In this document: positions 35,893 through 43,625 of the stretch, piece by piece
Position numbering within the stretch: the first letter of the stretch is position 1
How the letters are laid out: each line of letters opens with the position of its first letter
Assembly (NCBI RefSeq): GCF_014204895.1
Contig: NZ_JACHMF010000001.1
Span: 7,254,001-7,318,000, forward strand
DNA from: Paractinoplanes abujensis
GTDB lineage: Bacteria; Actinomycetota; Actinomycetes; Mycobacteriales; Micromonosporaceae
Direction of reading: 5' to 3'
Length of the DNA: 64,000 nt
The notes under the pieces: generated by a model
Database searches by the model: none
Seen by the model: the letters and a program-made list of their open reading frames with translations, nothing else
What the model was told of the DNA's origin: nothing
Program-made: the position numbers and the translations under genes

Positions 35893-36228
35893 TCAGGCCG
35901 GCGCGACGGCCAGCGCGACCTCGTTGACGCCGACCGTGGCGTCGACGACGGCCTCGCCGTTGCCGCTGCGTGACAGGGCGCGCAGCGTCCACGAGCCGGG
36001 CGCGGCGAAGAAGCGGAAGACGCCCTCGGGCGACGAGACCACCTCGGCGGTGAACTCGCCGGTCGAGTCGAGCAGCCGCACGTACGCGCCGCCGACCGCC
36101 TCACCGTCGGCGTTCTGCACGATGCCGGTCAGCACCGTCTCGCGGTTGAGGTCGACCGAGGCCGGGATGGGAGCCGACTGGTCGGGCGCGGCGCAGCCGG
36201 CCGCGGTGTTGGCAGTGGGAGAAGTCAT
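35893..36228 (-). CDS. sseC: DUF1416 protein SseC
   Basis: 111 residues from the ATG at 36228, two bases after the stop of the rhodanese gene. Matches DUF1416/SseC, the small beta-rich protein found beside cysA2/cysA3 rhodaneses in mycobacteria: CAAPDQSAPIPASVDLNRET, LTGIVQNADGEAVGGAYVRLLD and FRFFAAPGSWTLRALS. The fold looks like a carboxypeptidase-regulatory-type beta sandwich. Role in sulfur metabolism is inferred from its constant linkage to the sulfurtransferase. Ends at the strong terminator at 35831-35862. Confidence 0.88.
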   Translation of the reverse strand: MTSPTANTAAGCAAPDQSAPIPASVDLNRETVLTGIVQNADGEAVGGAYVRLLDSTGEFTAEVVSSPEGVFRFFAAPGSWTLRALSRSGNGEAVVDATVGVNEVALAVAPA

Positions 36229-36230
36229 GG

Positions 36231-37079
36231 TCACGCCTTCCCGGGTTCGTCGCCGAGCGCGATCGGGACGCCGATGAGCGAGCCGTACTCGGTCCACGAG
36301 CCGTCGTAGTTCTTGACGTTCTGCTGGCCCAGCAGCTCCTTGAGCACGAACCACGTGTGTGAGGAGCGCTCGCCGATCCGGCAGTACGCGATGGTGTCCT
36401 TGCTGCCGTCGAGGCCGGCCTCGCCGTAGATCTTGGCGAGTTCCTCGTCGGACTTGAAGGTGCCGTCCTCGTTGGCGGCCTTGCTCCACGGCACGCTGAT
36501 CGCCGTCGGGATGTGGCCACCGCGCTGCGACTGCTCCTGCGGCAGGTGGGCCGGGGCGAGCAGGCGGCCGGCGAACTCGTCGGGGCTGCGCACGTCGACG
36601 AGGTTCTTCACGCCGATGGCCTGGACGACCTCGTCGCGGAAGGCGCGGATCGACAGGTCGGGCGCGGAGGCGGAGTAGGTGGTCTTCTCGCGGACCGGCA
36701 CGTCCTTGCTGTACGGGCGGGCGTCGAGCTCCCACTTCTTGCGGCCACCGTCGAGCAGCTTGACCTGGTCGTGGCCGTAGAGCTTGAAATACCAGTACGC
36801 GTACGCCGCGAACCAGTTGTTGTTGCCGCCGTAGAGCACCACGACGTCGTCGTTGGCGATGCCGCGCTCGGAGAGCAGGGCGGAGAACTGCTCCTGGTTG
36901 ACGAAGTCCCGGCGTACGGGGTCCTGGAGGTCCTGCTTCCAGTCGATCTTGACAGCGCCCGGGATGTGACCGCCGTCGTAGGCGGTGGTGTCCTCGTCGA
37001 CCTCGACGAAGACGATGCCCGGGGTGTTGAGGTTCTGCTCGGCCCAGTCGGCCGAAACGAGTGCGGTGTCGCGACTCAT
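36231..37079 (-). CDS. thiosulfate/3-mercaptopyruvate sulfurtransferase (rhodanese)
   Basis: 282 residues. Two rhodanese domains: an inactive N-terminal one (DTTAYDGGHIPGAVKIDW) and an active C-terminal one with Cys233 in AYCRIGERSSHTWFVL. The active loop CRIGERS is the thiosulfate sulfurtransferase (CysA2/SseA-like) form. It transfers sulfane sulfur from thiosulfate or mercaptopyruvate to cyanide or thiol acceptors in the cytosol. Operon with sseC; preceded by the cysteine-rich leader peptide at 37257-37334. Confidence 0.92.
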   Translation of the reverse strand: MSRDTALVSADWAEQNLNTPGIVFVEVDEDTTAYDGGHIPGAVKIDWKQDLQDPVRRDFVNQEQFSALLSERGIANDDVVVLYGGNNNWFAAYAYWYFKLYGHDQVKLLDGGRKKWELDARPYSKDVPVREKTTYSASAPDLSIRAFRDEVVQAIGVKNLVDVRSPDEFAGRLLAPAHLPQEQSQRGGHIPTAISVPWSKAANEDGTFKSDEELAKIYGEAGLDGSKDTIAYCRIGERSSHTWFVLKELLGQQNVKNYDGSWTEYGSLIGVPIALGDEPGKA

Positions 37080-37251
37080 CGTTTCACTCCCTGTCAGGTG
37101 AGAGATGGGGGTGAGTCAGCGCACGGGGTTGTCGCACCGCGCGCGGGACCCAGTGGAGACGAAAATGGATCTCGAGCTGTCGTGCGACGGCGCCACGAAT
37201 CCGGCTGCGTTGCCGGCGGGGAGAGAGCTAGAAGGTGCTCAGCACACGTGG

Positions 37252-37269
37252 CCCCGTCAGAGGACGGGG
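37252..37269 (-). promoter_or_regulatory. hairpin at the end of the cysteine leader ORF (possible attenuator)
   Basis: CCCCGTC-CTCT-GACGGGG, a perfect 7-bp stem whose loop lies on the last codons and stop of the leader peptide. Ribosome position on the leader would control its folding. Confidence 0.5.
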
Positions 37270-37334
37270 CAACACAGGCAGGCGGCCATGCGGCACAGGT
37301 CGACCGCACGCCTTTTGGTGAGCAACGGGCTCAT
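37257..37334 (-). CDS. cysteine-rich leader peptide upstream of the rhodanese operon
   Basis: 25 residues from the ATG at 37334: MSPLLTKRRAVDLCRMAACL, then CCPVL and TGA. This matches the actinobacterial leader peptide family (LLTKRRAVDLCRxAACLC) found before sulfur-assimilation genes. Four Cys codons lie in nine positions. Mycobacterial polycysteine leader ORFs act as cysteine-responsive attenuators; by analogy this one should raise cysA-sseC expression when cysteinyl-tRNA is short. It is 177 bases before the rhodanese start. Confidence 0.85.
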   Translation of the reverse strand: MSPLLTKRRAVDLCRMAACLCCPVL

Positions 37335-37342
37335 GAGAACGG

Positions 37343-37348
37343 ACCCTA
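37343..37348 (-). promoter_or_regulatory. -10 box of the leader-cysA-sseC transcript
   Basis: TAGGGT on the minus strand, 8 bases before the leader ATG, so the leader ORF itself is probably leaderless, as in mycobacteria. Confidence 0.45.
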
Positions 37349-37405
37349 CCAGCGGTTCACTTGCTCGTAACAGGGGACGACCACGATCCGGGAACATGGC
37401 CGCGG

Positions 37406-38200
37406 TCACAGACCGCCCGCGTTGAGTGACACCTTGTCGGCGCCGGCGGTGAACTGGAGACCCTCGGGGCGCGCTTCGACCTTCTGCACTGCCAGCTTGA
37501 GCGGCAGCTCCGGCACCCGCAGGTCGACCGAGAGCCTTTGCACGTACGCGTTGACCAGGTTGCGCACGATCGGCACGTTGGGCAGCTCGGCCGCGGTCAC
37601 GTCGGAGAACCGCACCTGGACGACGCCGTTCTCGACGGCCACCGTGGCCGTGCCCGAGACGTTGAAGGTCTGTCCCAGCGCCTGCAGCGGGGCGCTGCCG
37701 ACCAGCTTGCCGTCCTTCTCGCTGAGCTTGAGACCGGGCTGGCCGATCAGCTCGGCCAGCTGGGGGTAGTCGATCGTGCCGGTGCCGGTGACCGTCTGCG
37801 CGACGATGTCGCCGGTGCCGCTGCGGATCGTGTCGAGCGGCGCGTTGACGTCGCGGGCACGCACGTCGAGGCCGGCCACCTTGACCGTACGGTTGTTGCC
37901 GGCCGGGCCGGTCAGGTTGGCCAGCTGAATCCGGATCTCCTGGTAGTTGCCGTCGAGCACCTGGGTCAGGAACGGGACGCCCTCGATCGTGACGTCCGGC
38001 TTCTCACTGGTCGCGTTCTGATCGGCGACCTGCTCGGAGACCCGGTCGCCGATCGTGCGCTCGGCGTAGCCGGCCGCGAACCGGTCGAGCGCGACGAGCA
38101 GGCCCACGACGATGATCAGGAACACGATGAACGTGATCAGCAGACGCCGTCCCCGCCGCTTCTTGCGCGGGCGCTGAGTGCCGTAGACCTCGCCGCTCAC
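37406..38200 (-). CDS. LmeA-like (DUF2993) lipid-binding protein
   Basis: 264 residues from the GTG at 38200, set by an AGGAGG three bases further on. A basic N-terminus (RPRKKRRGRR) and one transmembrane helix (about 17-38) anchor a periplasmic-side domain of DUF2993 type: GYAERTIGDRVSEQV, PDVTIEGVPFLTQVLDGNY, and VTGTGTIDYPQLAELIG. Mycobacterial LmeA binds phospholipids and helps make lipomannan; a similar envelope role is inferred. Confidence 0.82.
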   Translation of the reverse strand: MSGEVYGTQRPRKKRRGRRLLITFIVFLIIVVGLLVALDRFAAGYAERTIGDRVSEQVADQNATSEKPDVTIEGVPFLTQVLDGNYQEIRIQLANLTGPAGNNRTVKVAGLDVRARDVNAPLDTIRSGTGDIVAQTVTGTGTIDYPQLAELIGQPGLKLSEKDGKLVGSAPLQALGQTFNVSGTATVAVENGVVQVRFSDVTAAELPNVPIVRNLVNAYVQRLSVDLRVPELPLKLAVQKVEARPEGLQFTAGADKVSLNAGGL

Positions 38201-38277
38201 CGGTCCTCCTGACCACGCCGAAACTTGCCGAGAACCGTACATGCCCGCGCGGGCCACCCCGCGAAACGAAACAGTGC

Positions 38278-39258
38278 TCAGAGCAGGAACCAGTGGCTCA
38301 ACGCGTACGCGGCCGGGGCGACGAGGGCGAACGCGCCCAGCGGACCCTGCATGTGGCGGGCCACCCAGAACGTCGGGGTGTCGCCGGCCAGTTCGCGGCC
38401 CGCCTGTCCGAAGTTGACGGCCAGGTCGACCAGGTGGGCGACCACGACGGCGGTCAGGCCGACGACGGCGCCCTTGGCCGGTGTGAACGGGAAGACCAGG
38501 AAGCTGCCCAGGGCGGCCCCGGACAGCGTGCCCAGCATCGCGCCGAGCACCACCCCGGCCACTCCGCGCGGCACCTGGGCGGCGATCCGCGGCTTGGGGA
38601 ACACGGCGTCGGCGGCCCGGGCCACCACGAGCGCGACCCCGGCGGCGACGGCGCACACGATCACGGTCTGGGTGCCGGTCTCCTGCCGGGTGAGCAGGAT
38701 CGGGAGCGCGTACGCCGCCGCGCCGGCCACGATCGCCAGCGTGGTCCGCCAGGAGTCGGTCAGGCGGGCCCTGTCCTGCGCGCGGAACAGCTGCCCGATC
38801 AGCGCGGCGGCGAACCCGGCCAGGGTCACCCACACCAGCGGCAGCAGGGCCGCCTGAACGCTGGTGACGCTGAGATAGTCGGCCACCAGGGCGGCCACCG
38901 CGGCCACCGCGGCCGTGGGGCCGGGCGCGGGCGGGTTGAGGGCCATCACCCAGGCCAGCAGGTAGAGCAACTGGACGCCGAAGAGCACGATCGCGTACGG
39001 CAGCCGCGAGTCGGGCGCCGAAGTGAGGGCGCCCAGCACCAGCCCGACCGCGAGCAGCCCCGCGAAGCCGGCGATCGCGAGCGACAACTGCCGCCGTACC
39101 GGGACCTCTTCGATCTCCTCGAATTCGTCGTCGGTCTCGTCCGGATCGGGCGGGGACGAGGACTCGGGTTCGTCCCGGAAGCCGGCGGACGGCCGCTTGC
39201 CGCCGGACCTCGCGATCTCGCGCGAGGCGTCGGCGTCCCAGGGCTCGTCCTGCGGCAT
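38278..39258 (-). CDS. multi-pass membrane protein, hypothetical
   Basis: 326 residues from the ATG at 39258; a GTG at 39270 is an alternative and no good ribosome site decides. An acidic, Asp/Glu/Pro-rich cytoplasmic N-terminus of about 60 residues ends in VPVRRQLSL, followed by eight or more hydrophobic segments. The C-terminal VFPFTPAKGAVVGLTAVVVAHLVDLAV resembles lipid-enzyme or transporter helices, but I recognise no family. Confidence 0.65.
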   Translation of the reverse strand: MPQDEPWDADASREIARSGGKRPSAGFRDEPESSSPPDPDETDDEFEEIEEVPVRRQLSLAIAGFAGLLAVGLVLGALTSAPDSRLPYAIVLFGVQLLYLLAWVMALNPPAPGPTAAVAAVAALVADYLSVTSVQAALLPLVWVTLAGFAAALIGQLFRAQDRARLTDSWRTTLAIVAGAAAYALPILLTRQETGTQTVIVCAVAAGVALVVARAADAVFPKPRIAAQVPRGVAGVVLGAMLGTLSGAALGSFLVFPFTPAKGAVVGLTAVVVAHLVDLAVNFGQAGRELAGDTPTFWVARHMQGPLGAFALVAPAAYALSHWFLL

Positions 39259-39330
39259 GGAGGGGAACACGCCTGCGATCGTGCCAGAAGGTGACCGGCC
39301 GCCCAATTCCGCGCCTTAAGTAAAAGGCTT

Positions 39331-39340
39331 GTTTCGAAAC
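39331..39340. promoter_or_regulatory. GTTTCGAAAC palindrome upstream of glnR
   Basis: A perfect 10-bp palindrome containing GAAAC, a half-site sequence of GlnR boxes, about 80 bases before the likely -10. Spacing to a partner GTnAC does not match the consensus exactly, so autoregulation is only a suggestion. Confidence 0.3.
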
Positions 39341-39371
39341 CCCGATTTGTACGCCATCAGGGCGTTCACTA

Positions 39372-39409
39372 CATCACTCAGTCAAACGATCGAGGCGTTC
39401 TGAGTGATG
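39372..39409. promoter_or_regulatory. 10-bp inverted repeat in the glnR promoter region
   Basis: CATCACTCAG at 39372-39381 and CTGAGTGATG at 39400-39409, separated by 18 bases, ending 7 bases before a -10-like TAAGGT (39417-39422). Could be an operator or stem. Confidence 0.5.
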
Positions 39410-39535
39410 CATCGGTTAAGGTAAGCCCAGCCCACCCGTCGGTGACGCCGGGAACTGTCCGCCGATGGCGGAGCCAAGAGTATGACGCCATCGAGTCACC
39501 CGAGCGGCCCTCGTGCCGCAAGGACGGAGGTGAGT

Positions 39536-40252
39536 GTGGAAATCCTTCTGTTGGTGACAGCACGCGCTGGAGAGCCTTCCGCTGTGCTGCCCGCGCTGGA
39601 TCTGCTTCCCCACTCCGTACGCACCGCCCCCCGCGATGTCCGCACGCTGGTGTCCGGGCCGAGCCCCGACGCCGTGCTGGTGGACGCCCGCTCCGAGCTC
39701 TCCGAGGCCCGTGCCACGTGCCGCATGCTGCACGCGACCGGCATCGGCGTCCCGCTCATGGCTGTCGTGACCGAGGCGGGCCTGATCGCCCTCAACGCCG
39801 ACTGGGGTGTCGACGACGTCATCCTGGCCAGCGCCGGTCCCGCCGAGGTCGAGGCGCGCCTGCGCCTGTCCGTCGGCCGGCTCAGCAACGCGACCGCCGG
39901 CGCCGGCGGCTCGATCCGCGCGGGCGAGCTCAACATCGACCCCGACACGTACGCGGCGAAGCTCAAGGGCCGCCCGCTCGACCTCACCTACAAGGAGTTC
40001 GAGCTGCTCAAGTTCCTCGCCCAGCACCCGGGCCGGGTCTTCACCCGCGACCAGCTGCTGCGTGAGGTCTGGGGCTACGACTACTTCGGCGGCACCCGCA
40101 CGGTCGACGTGCACGTCCGCCGGCTGCGGGCCAAGCTCGGCTCGGAGTACGAGTCGATGATCGGCACGGTGCGCCAGGTCGGCTACAAGTTCGTGGTGCC
40201 GCCGTCCGGCCGCCAGCTGCCCGACAACGAGCCGGTCTCGCTGCCGGTTTAA
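39536..40252 (+). CDS. glnR: GlnR, orphan OmpR-type nitrogen regulator
   Basis: 238 residues from the GTG at 39536, chosen because GGAGG lies five bases upstream and because it places the conserved receiver Asp at position 50 ([10 protein letters not shown]), the same number as in Streptomyces GlnR. The receiver domain lacks the usual phosphorylation pocket; the C-terminal winged helix (about 130-228) is very conserved: [40 protein letters not shown] and [12 protein letters not shown]. GlnR controls ammonium uptake, glutamine synthetase and other nitrogen genes. No kinase gene adjoins it. PhoP competes with GlnR at shared promoters in Streptomyces, which is notable given the pst operon nearby. 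Confidence 0.93.
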   Translation: MEILLLVTARAGEPSAVLPALDLLPHSVRTAPRDVRTLVSGPSPDAVLVDARSELSEARATCRMLHATGIGVPLMAVVTEAGLIALNADWGVDDVILASAGPAEVEARLRLSVGRLSNATAGAGGSIRAGELNIDPDTYAAKLKGRPLDLTYKEFELLKFLAQHPGRVFTRDQLLREVWGYDYFGGTRTVDVHVRRLRAKLGSEYESMIGTVRQVGYKFVVPPSGRQLPDNEPVSLPV

Positions 40253-40255
40253 GTT
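40250..40255 (+). promoter_or_regulatory. -10 box of mshD
   Basis: TAAGTT, beginning on the stop codon of glnR, 7 bases before the ATG at 40263; implies independent, leaderless transcription of mshD. Confidence 0.42.
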
Positions 40256-40262
40256 TGACTGC

Positions 40263-41135
40263 ATGACGCCTGTTCAGATCCTTGACCGGTTGAGTGCCGC
40301 CCAGGCCGCCGACGTGCTCGCGCTGGCCGCCGCGGCGGAGCAGGCCGACGGCGTCTACCCGCTTTCCGAAGACGTAGTGCTGCGTGTGCGCGGTGGGGGT
40401 TCTCCCGCCGCGCACAAGCATTTTCTGACCTATGCCGACGACGGCCGGCTGGCCGGTTACGCGTTCTCCGAGGGTGAACTCGTCGTTCACCCCGGCTACC
40501 GGCGGCGGGGGCACGGCACGGCGCTGCTCGCGGCGGCCGGTTCGGGGCCGCTGCGGTTCTGGGCGCACGGTGACGAGGACGGTGCGCGCGCCTTTGCCGA
40601 GAAGAACGGCTTCGAGCGCGTACGGGTGCTCTGGCAGATGCGCCGCTCGCTCACCGAGCCCCTGCCCGACATCCCGCTCCCGGCCGGGGTGACCCTGCGT
40701 GGCTTCCGCCCCGGGCTGGACGAGGACGCCTGGCTGGGCGTCAACTCCCGGGCCTTCGCCCACCATCCCGAGCAGGGCCGTTGGACGCGTGACGACCTGC
40801 TGGCGCGCGAGGCCGAGCCGTGGTTCGACCCGGCCGGCTTCCTGCTCGCGGTCGACGTCGCAGACACTCTGCTGGGCTTCCACTGGACCAAGGTGCACCC
40901 CGCTTCGGGTGACGACCCGGCGCTGGGCGAGATCTACGTGCTCGGCGTCGACCCGGCCGGGCATCGCAAGGGCCTCGGGGCCGCGCTGAGCGTGGCCGGT
41001 CTGCGGCATCTGGCCGGCCAGGGCCTGACCGTGGCCAACCTGTACGTCGACGAGTCCAACACCGCCGCCGCGGCGCTCTACCGGCGGCTTGGTTTCGCCG
41101 TTTACAAGACGGACATCAACTACCAGCGGCCATAA
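40263..41135 (+). CDS. mshD: mycothiol synthase MshD
   Basis: 290 residues. Two GNAT domains: the N-terminal with VHPGYRRRGHGTALL, the C-terminal, catalytically active one with VLGVDPAGHRKGLGAALSVAGL and VDESNTAAAALYRRLGF. MshD acetylates Cys-GlcN-Ins with acetyl-CoA in the last step of mycothiol synthesis; FWAHGDEDGARAFAEKNGF and LLGFHWTKVH are family segments. Length and domain order agree with known MshD. Confidence 0.93.
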   Translation: MTPVQILDRLSAAQAADVLALAAAAEQADGVYPLSEDVVLRVRGGGSPAAHKHFLTYADDGRLAGYAFSEGELVVHPGYRRRGHGTALLAAAGSGPLRFWAHGDEDGARAFAEKNGFERVRVLWQMRRSLTEPLPDIPLPAGVTLRGFRPGLDEDAWLGVNSRAFAHHPEQGRWTRDDLLAREAEPWFDPAGFLLAVDVADTLLGFHWTKVHPASGDDPALGEIYVLGVDPAGHRKGLGAALSVAGLRHLAGQGLTVANLYVDESNTAAAALYRRLGFAVYKTDINYQRP

Positions 41136-41202
41136 TCCGAGGGTGGCAGCCGCCACAGCCGGCCGGTCCCACGAGTCACGACCCGGACAAGGGCATGTCT
41201 CA

Positions 41203-41220
41203 GGGCGGTAACTACCGCCC
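41203..41220 (+). terminator. possible terminator hairpin after mshD
   Basis: GGGCGGTA-AC-TACCGCCC, 68 bases after the mshD stop; no U-rich tail beyond GGTTATACC. Confidence 0.4.
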
Positions 41221-41309
41221 GGTTATACCCGACATTTCCGTCTCCCGTCACTCAGTTCACGCAACGGACAACTCGCCCTCAGGGCAAGGCCATGTTGAGG
41301 CGTGAACGT

Positions 41310-41331
41310 GTTCACTGCGCGTTCATTTAGC
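41310..41331 (+). promoter_or_regulatory. PHO box (PhoP direct repeats) upstream of pstS
   Basis: Two adjacent 11-base direct-repeat units, GTTCACTGCGC and GTTCATTTAGC, matching actinobacterial PHO boxes (units starting GTTCA). A further GTTCACGCAAC lies at 41255-41265. They sit 28 bases before the -10 TAGCTT, ideal for activation by PhoP under phosphate limitation. Confidence 0.82.
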
Positions 41332-41358
41332 CCCGGGTAACCGGCTACCTCTCACTCC

Positions 41359-41364
41359 TAGCTT
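41359..41364 (+). promoter_or_regulatory. -10 box of the pst operon
   Basis: TAGCTT, about 50 bases before the pstS start; the PHO box takes the place of a -35. Confidence 0.5.
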
Positions 41365-41412
41365 CGGTGGTGCCGGTGCGACGCCGGCTTGCACACCATC
41401 GAAGGGAATATT

Positions 41413-42510
41413 GTGAAGCTCCAGCGGTCCGGTTTTCTGGCAGCCGGCTTTGCTTTGACTGCGACGCTCGCGCTCACCGCGTGCGGCTCGGACAACGACT
41501 CGCCGTCGAGTGACGCGGGTGCGTCCGCGGCTGCCGGCAACTGTGTCGCCGGCAGCCTGACGGCTCAGGGTTCGTCGGCGCAGAAGAACGCCATGGACGA
41601 GTGGATCAAGACCTACCAGGCCCAGTGCGCCGACGCCAAGGTCGACTACCAGGGCACCGCCTCGGGCGCCGGCATCCAGGCGTTCATCGCGGGCACCGCC
41701 GACTTCGCCGGTTCCGACTCCGCCCTCAAGGAGGAGGAGCAGCCGCAGGCTGACGCCAAGTGCCCCGGTGGCGCCGCGCTCAACCTGCCGATGGTCGTGG
41801 GCCCGATCTCGGTCGTCTACAACCTGGACGGTGTCGACGGTCTCCAGCTCGACGCCCCCACCCTCGCCAAGATCTTCGACAGCAAGATCACCAAGTGGAA
41901 CGACCCGGCGATCGCGGCGCAGAACACCGGGGCCAAGCTCCCGGACAGCGCGATCACGGCCGTGCACCGCTCGGACGAGTCGGGCACCACCGACAACTTC
42001 ACCAAGTACCTGAGCAAGACCGCCGAGTCCGACTGGACCTACGGCAACGCCAAGGCCTGGAAGGCCAAGGGTGGCACCGGTGCCGCCAAGTCCGACGGTA
42101 TCGCCACCGCGGTCAAGGGCACCCCGGGCGCCATCTCCTACGTCGAGCTCTCGTACGCCGAGAACAGCGACCTGTCGACGGCCAAGATCAAGAACGGTGC
42201 CGGCGAGTACACCGAGCTGACCGCTGAGAGCGCCGGCAAGGGCATCGAGGGCGCCAAGATCACCGGCACCGGCAACGACCTCAAGCTGAGCATCGACTAC
42301 GCCGCCACGACCCCGGGTGCGTACCCGATCGTCCTGGTGACCTACGAGATCGTCTGCAGCAAGGGCTCCGCGAAGGCCGCTCCGCTGAAGGCCTTCTTCT
42401 CCTACACCTCCAGCACCGGTGGTCAGAAGGCGCTGGGCGACCTGGGCTACGCCCCGCTGCCGGAGTCGATCCGCAGCAAGGTCGAGACCGCGGTCGCCTC
42501 GATCTCCTGA
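41413..42510 (+). CDS. pstS: phosphate ABC transporter substrate-binding lipoprotein PstS
   Basis: 365 residues from a GTG with GAAGGGA upstream. The signal sequence ends in the lipobox LTAC with Cys24, so it is a membrane-anchored lipoprotein. It captures phosphate outside the cell for PstCAB. Family segments: SLTAQGSSAQKNAMDEWIKT, TADFAGSDSAL, HRSDESGTTDNFTKYLSK and ISYVELSYAE. First gene of pstSCAB under the PHO box. Confidence 0.95.
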   Translation: MKLQRSGFLAAGFALTATLALTACGSDNDSPSSDAGASAAAGNCVAGSLTAQGSSAQKNAMDEWIKTYQAQCADAKVDYQGTASGAGIQAFIAGTADFAGSDSALKEEEQPQADAKCPGGAALNLPMVVGPISVVYNLDGVDGLQLDAPTLAKIFDSKITKWNDPAIAAQNTGAKLPDSAITAVHRSDESGTTDNFTKYLSKTAESDWTYGNAKAWKAKGGTGAAKSDGIATAVKGTPGAISYVELSYAENSDLSTAKIKNGAGEYTELTAESAGKGIEGAKITGTGNDLKLSIDYAATTPGAYPIVLVTYEIVCSKGSAKAAPLKAFFSYTSSTGGQKALGDLGYAPLPESIRSKVETAVASIS

Positions 42511-42551
42511 CCTGACGCACACATCCCTCCGAGACGACAGCGAGCGAGCAG

Positions 42552-43625
42552 ATGGGTGACTACCCCTCCTCCCGCTCGGAGAACGCCACCGCCAGCGACT
42601 CGGGTGTGACCGGACGTCACACCCGGGTCGCTGGCACCGGCGTTTCACCGAGTAGTCACGACGAACCCCCATTCGGCGGCGGGGGCGCCCTGCCCAAGAA
42701 GACCCGTTTCGGCATGGAGGCCGGTTTCAAAGGCCTCTCCGTGGCGGCCGGCGCGATGGTGCTGGTCATCATCGTCGCCATCGCGATCTTCCTGATCTCC
42801 AAGGCCGTGCCGGCCATCCGCGCGGACAACGAGAACTTCCTGACCTTCAACCAGTGGTTCCCGAACGAGACCGAGCCGCGGTTCGGCATCGCCGTCCTCG
42901 CCTTCGGCACCGTGCTGACCTCGATCATCGCGCTGCTCGTGGCGGTGCCGATTGCCCTGGGCATCGCGCTGTTCCTGTCGCACTACGCGCCCAAGCGGCT
43001 GGCCACGCCGCTGGGCTTCGTGATCGACCTGCTGGCCGCCGTGCCCAGTGTCGTTTTCGGCCTGTGGGGCCGCGACGTCTTCATGGAGCCGGTCCGCGAG
43101 TTCTCCACGTGGCTCAACAAATACTTCAGCTGGATCCCGATCTTCGGCGGCGACGGACCTTTCGGCCGCTCGGTGCTGCTCGGCAGCCTGGTCCTCGCGA
43201 TCATGGTGCTGCCGATCGTGACGTCGCTGTCGCGTGAGGTCTTCCGGCAGACCCCGGGCATGAACGAGGAAGCCGCGCTCGCCCTGGGCGCCACCAAGTG
43301 GGAGATGATCCGCACCGCGGTGCTGCCGTACGGCAAGCCCGGTGTGATCGCCGCGGTGATGCTCGGCCTCGGCCGGGCCCTGGGCGAGACGATCGCCCTG
43401 GCCATGACCCTCGGCATCGTCTTCAACATCTCGTTCAACGTCATCGAGAACGGCGGTAACTCGATCGCCGCCAACATCGCCAACGCCTTCGGCGAAGCCA
43501 ACGAGACCGGCCGCGGCGCACTCATCGCCTCGGGTCTCGTGCTCTTCGCGATCACCCTGGTGGTCAACATGGCGGCGCGGGCGATCATCTACCGTCGGCG
43601 CGAGTTCCGGGACAGTGCAGCATGA
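42552..43625 (+). CDS. pstC: phosphate ABC transporter permease PstC
   Basis: 357 residues. A polar 55-residue N-terminus precedes six transmembrane segments with the binding-protein-dependent permease motif EEAALALGATKWEMIRTAVLP. Family segments GFVIDLLAAVPSVVFGLWG and LGRALGETIALAMTLG agree with PstC. Forms the channel with PstA. Its stop overlaps the pstA start (ATGA). Confidence 0.94.
   Translation: MGDYPSSRSENATASDSGVTGRHTRVAGTGVSPSSHDEPPFGGGGALPKKTRFGMEAGFKGLSVAAGAMVLVIIVAIAIFLISKAVPAIRADNENFLTFNQWFPNETEPRFGIAVLAFGTVLTSIIALLVAVPIALGIALFLSHYAPKRLATPLGFVIDLLAAVPSVVFGLWGRDVFMEPVREFSTWLNKYFSWIPIFGGDGPFGRSVLLGSLVLAIMVLPIVTSLSREVFRQTPGMNEEAALALGATKWEMIRTAVLPYGKPGVIAAVMLGLGRALGETIALAMTLGIVFNISFNVIENGGNSIAANIANAFGEANETGRGALIASGLVLFAITLVVNMAARAIIYRRREFRDSAA

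Noticed and set aside
39411..39425. TTAAGGTAAGCC as an iron box (IdeR/DtxR site) before glnR
   Set aside because: Only one half resembles the 19-bp consensus; the segment is better explained as the -10 TAAGGT.
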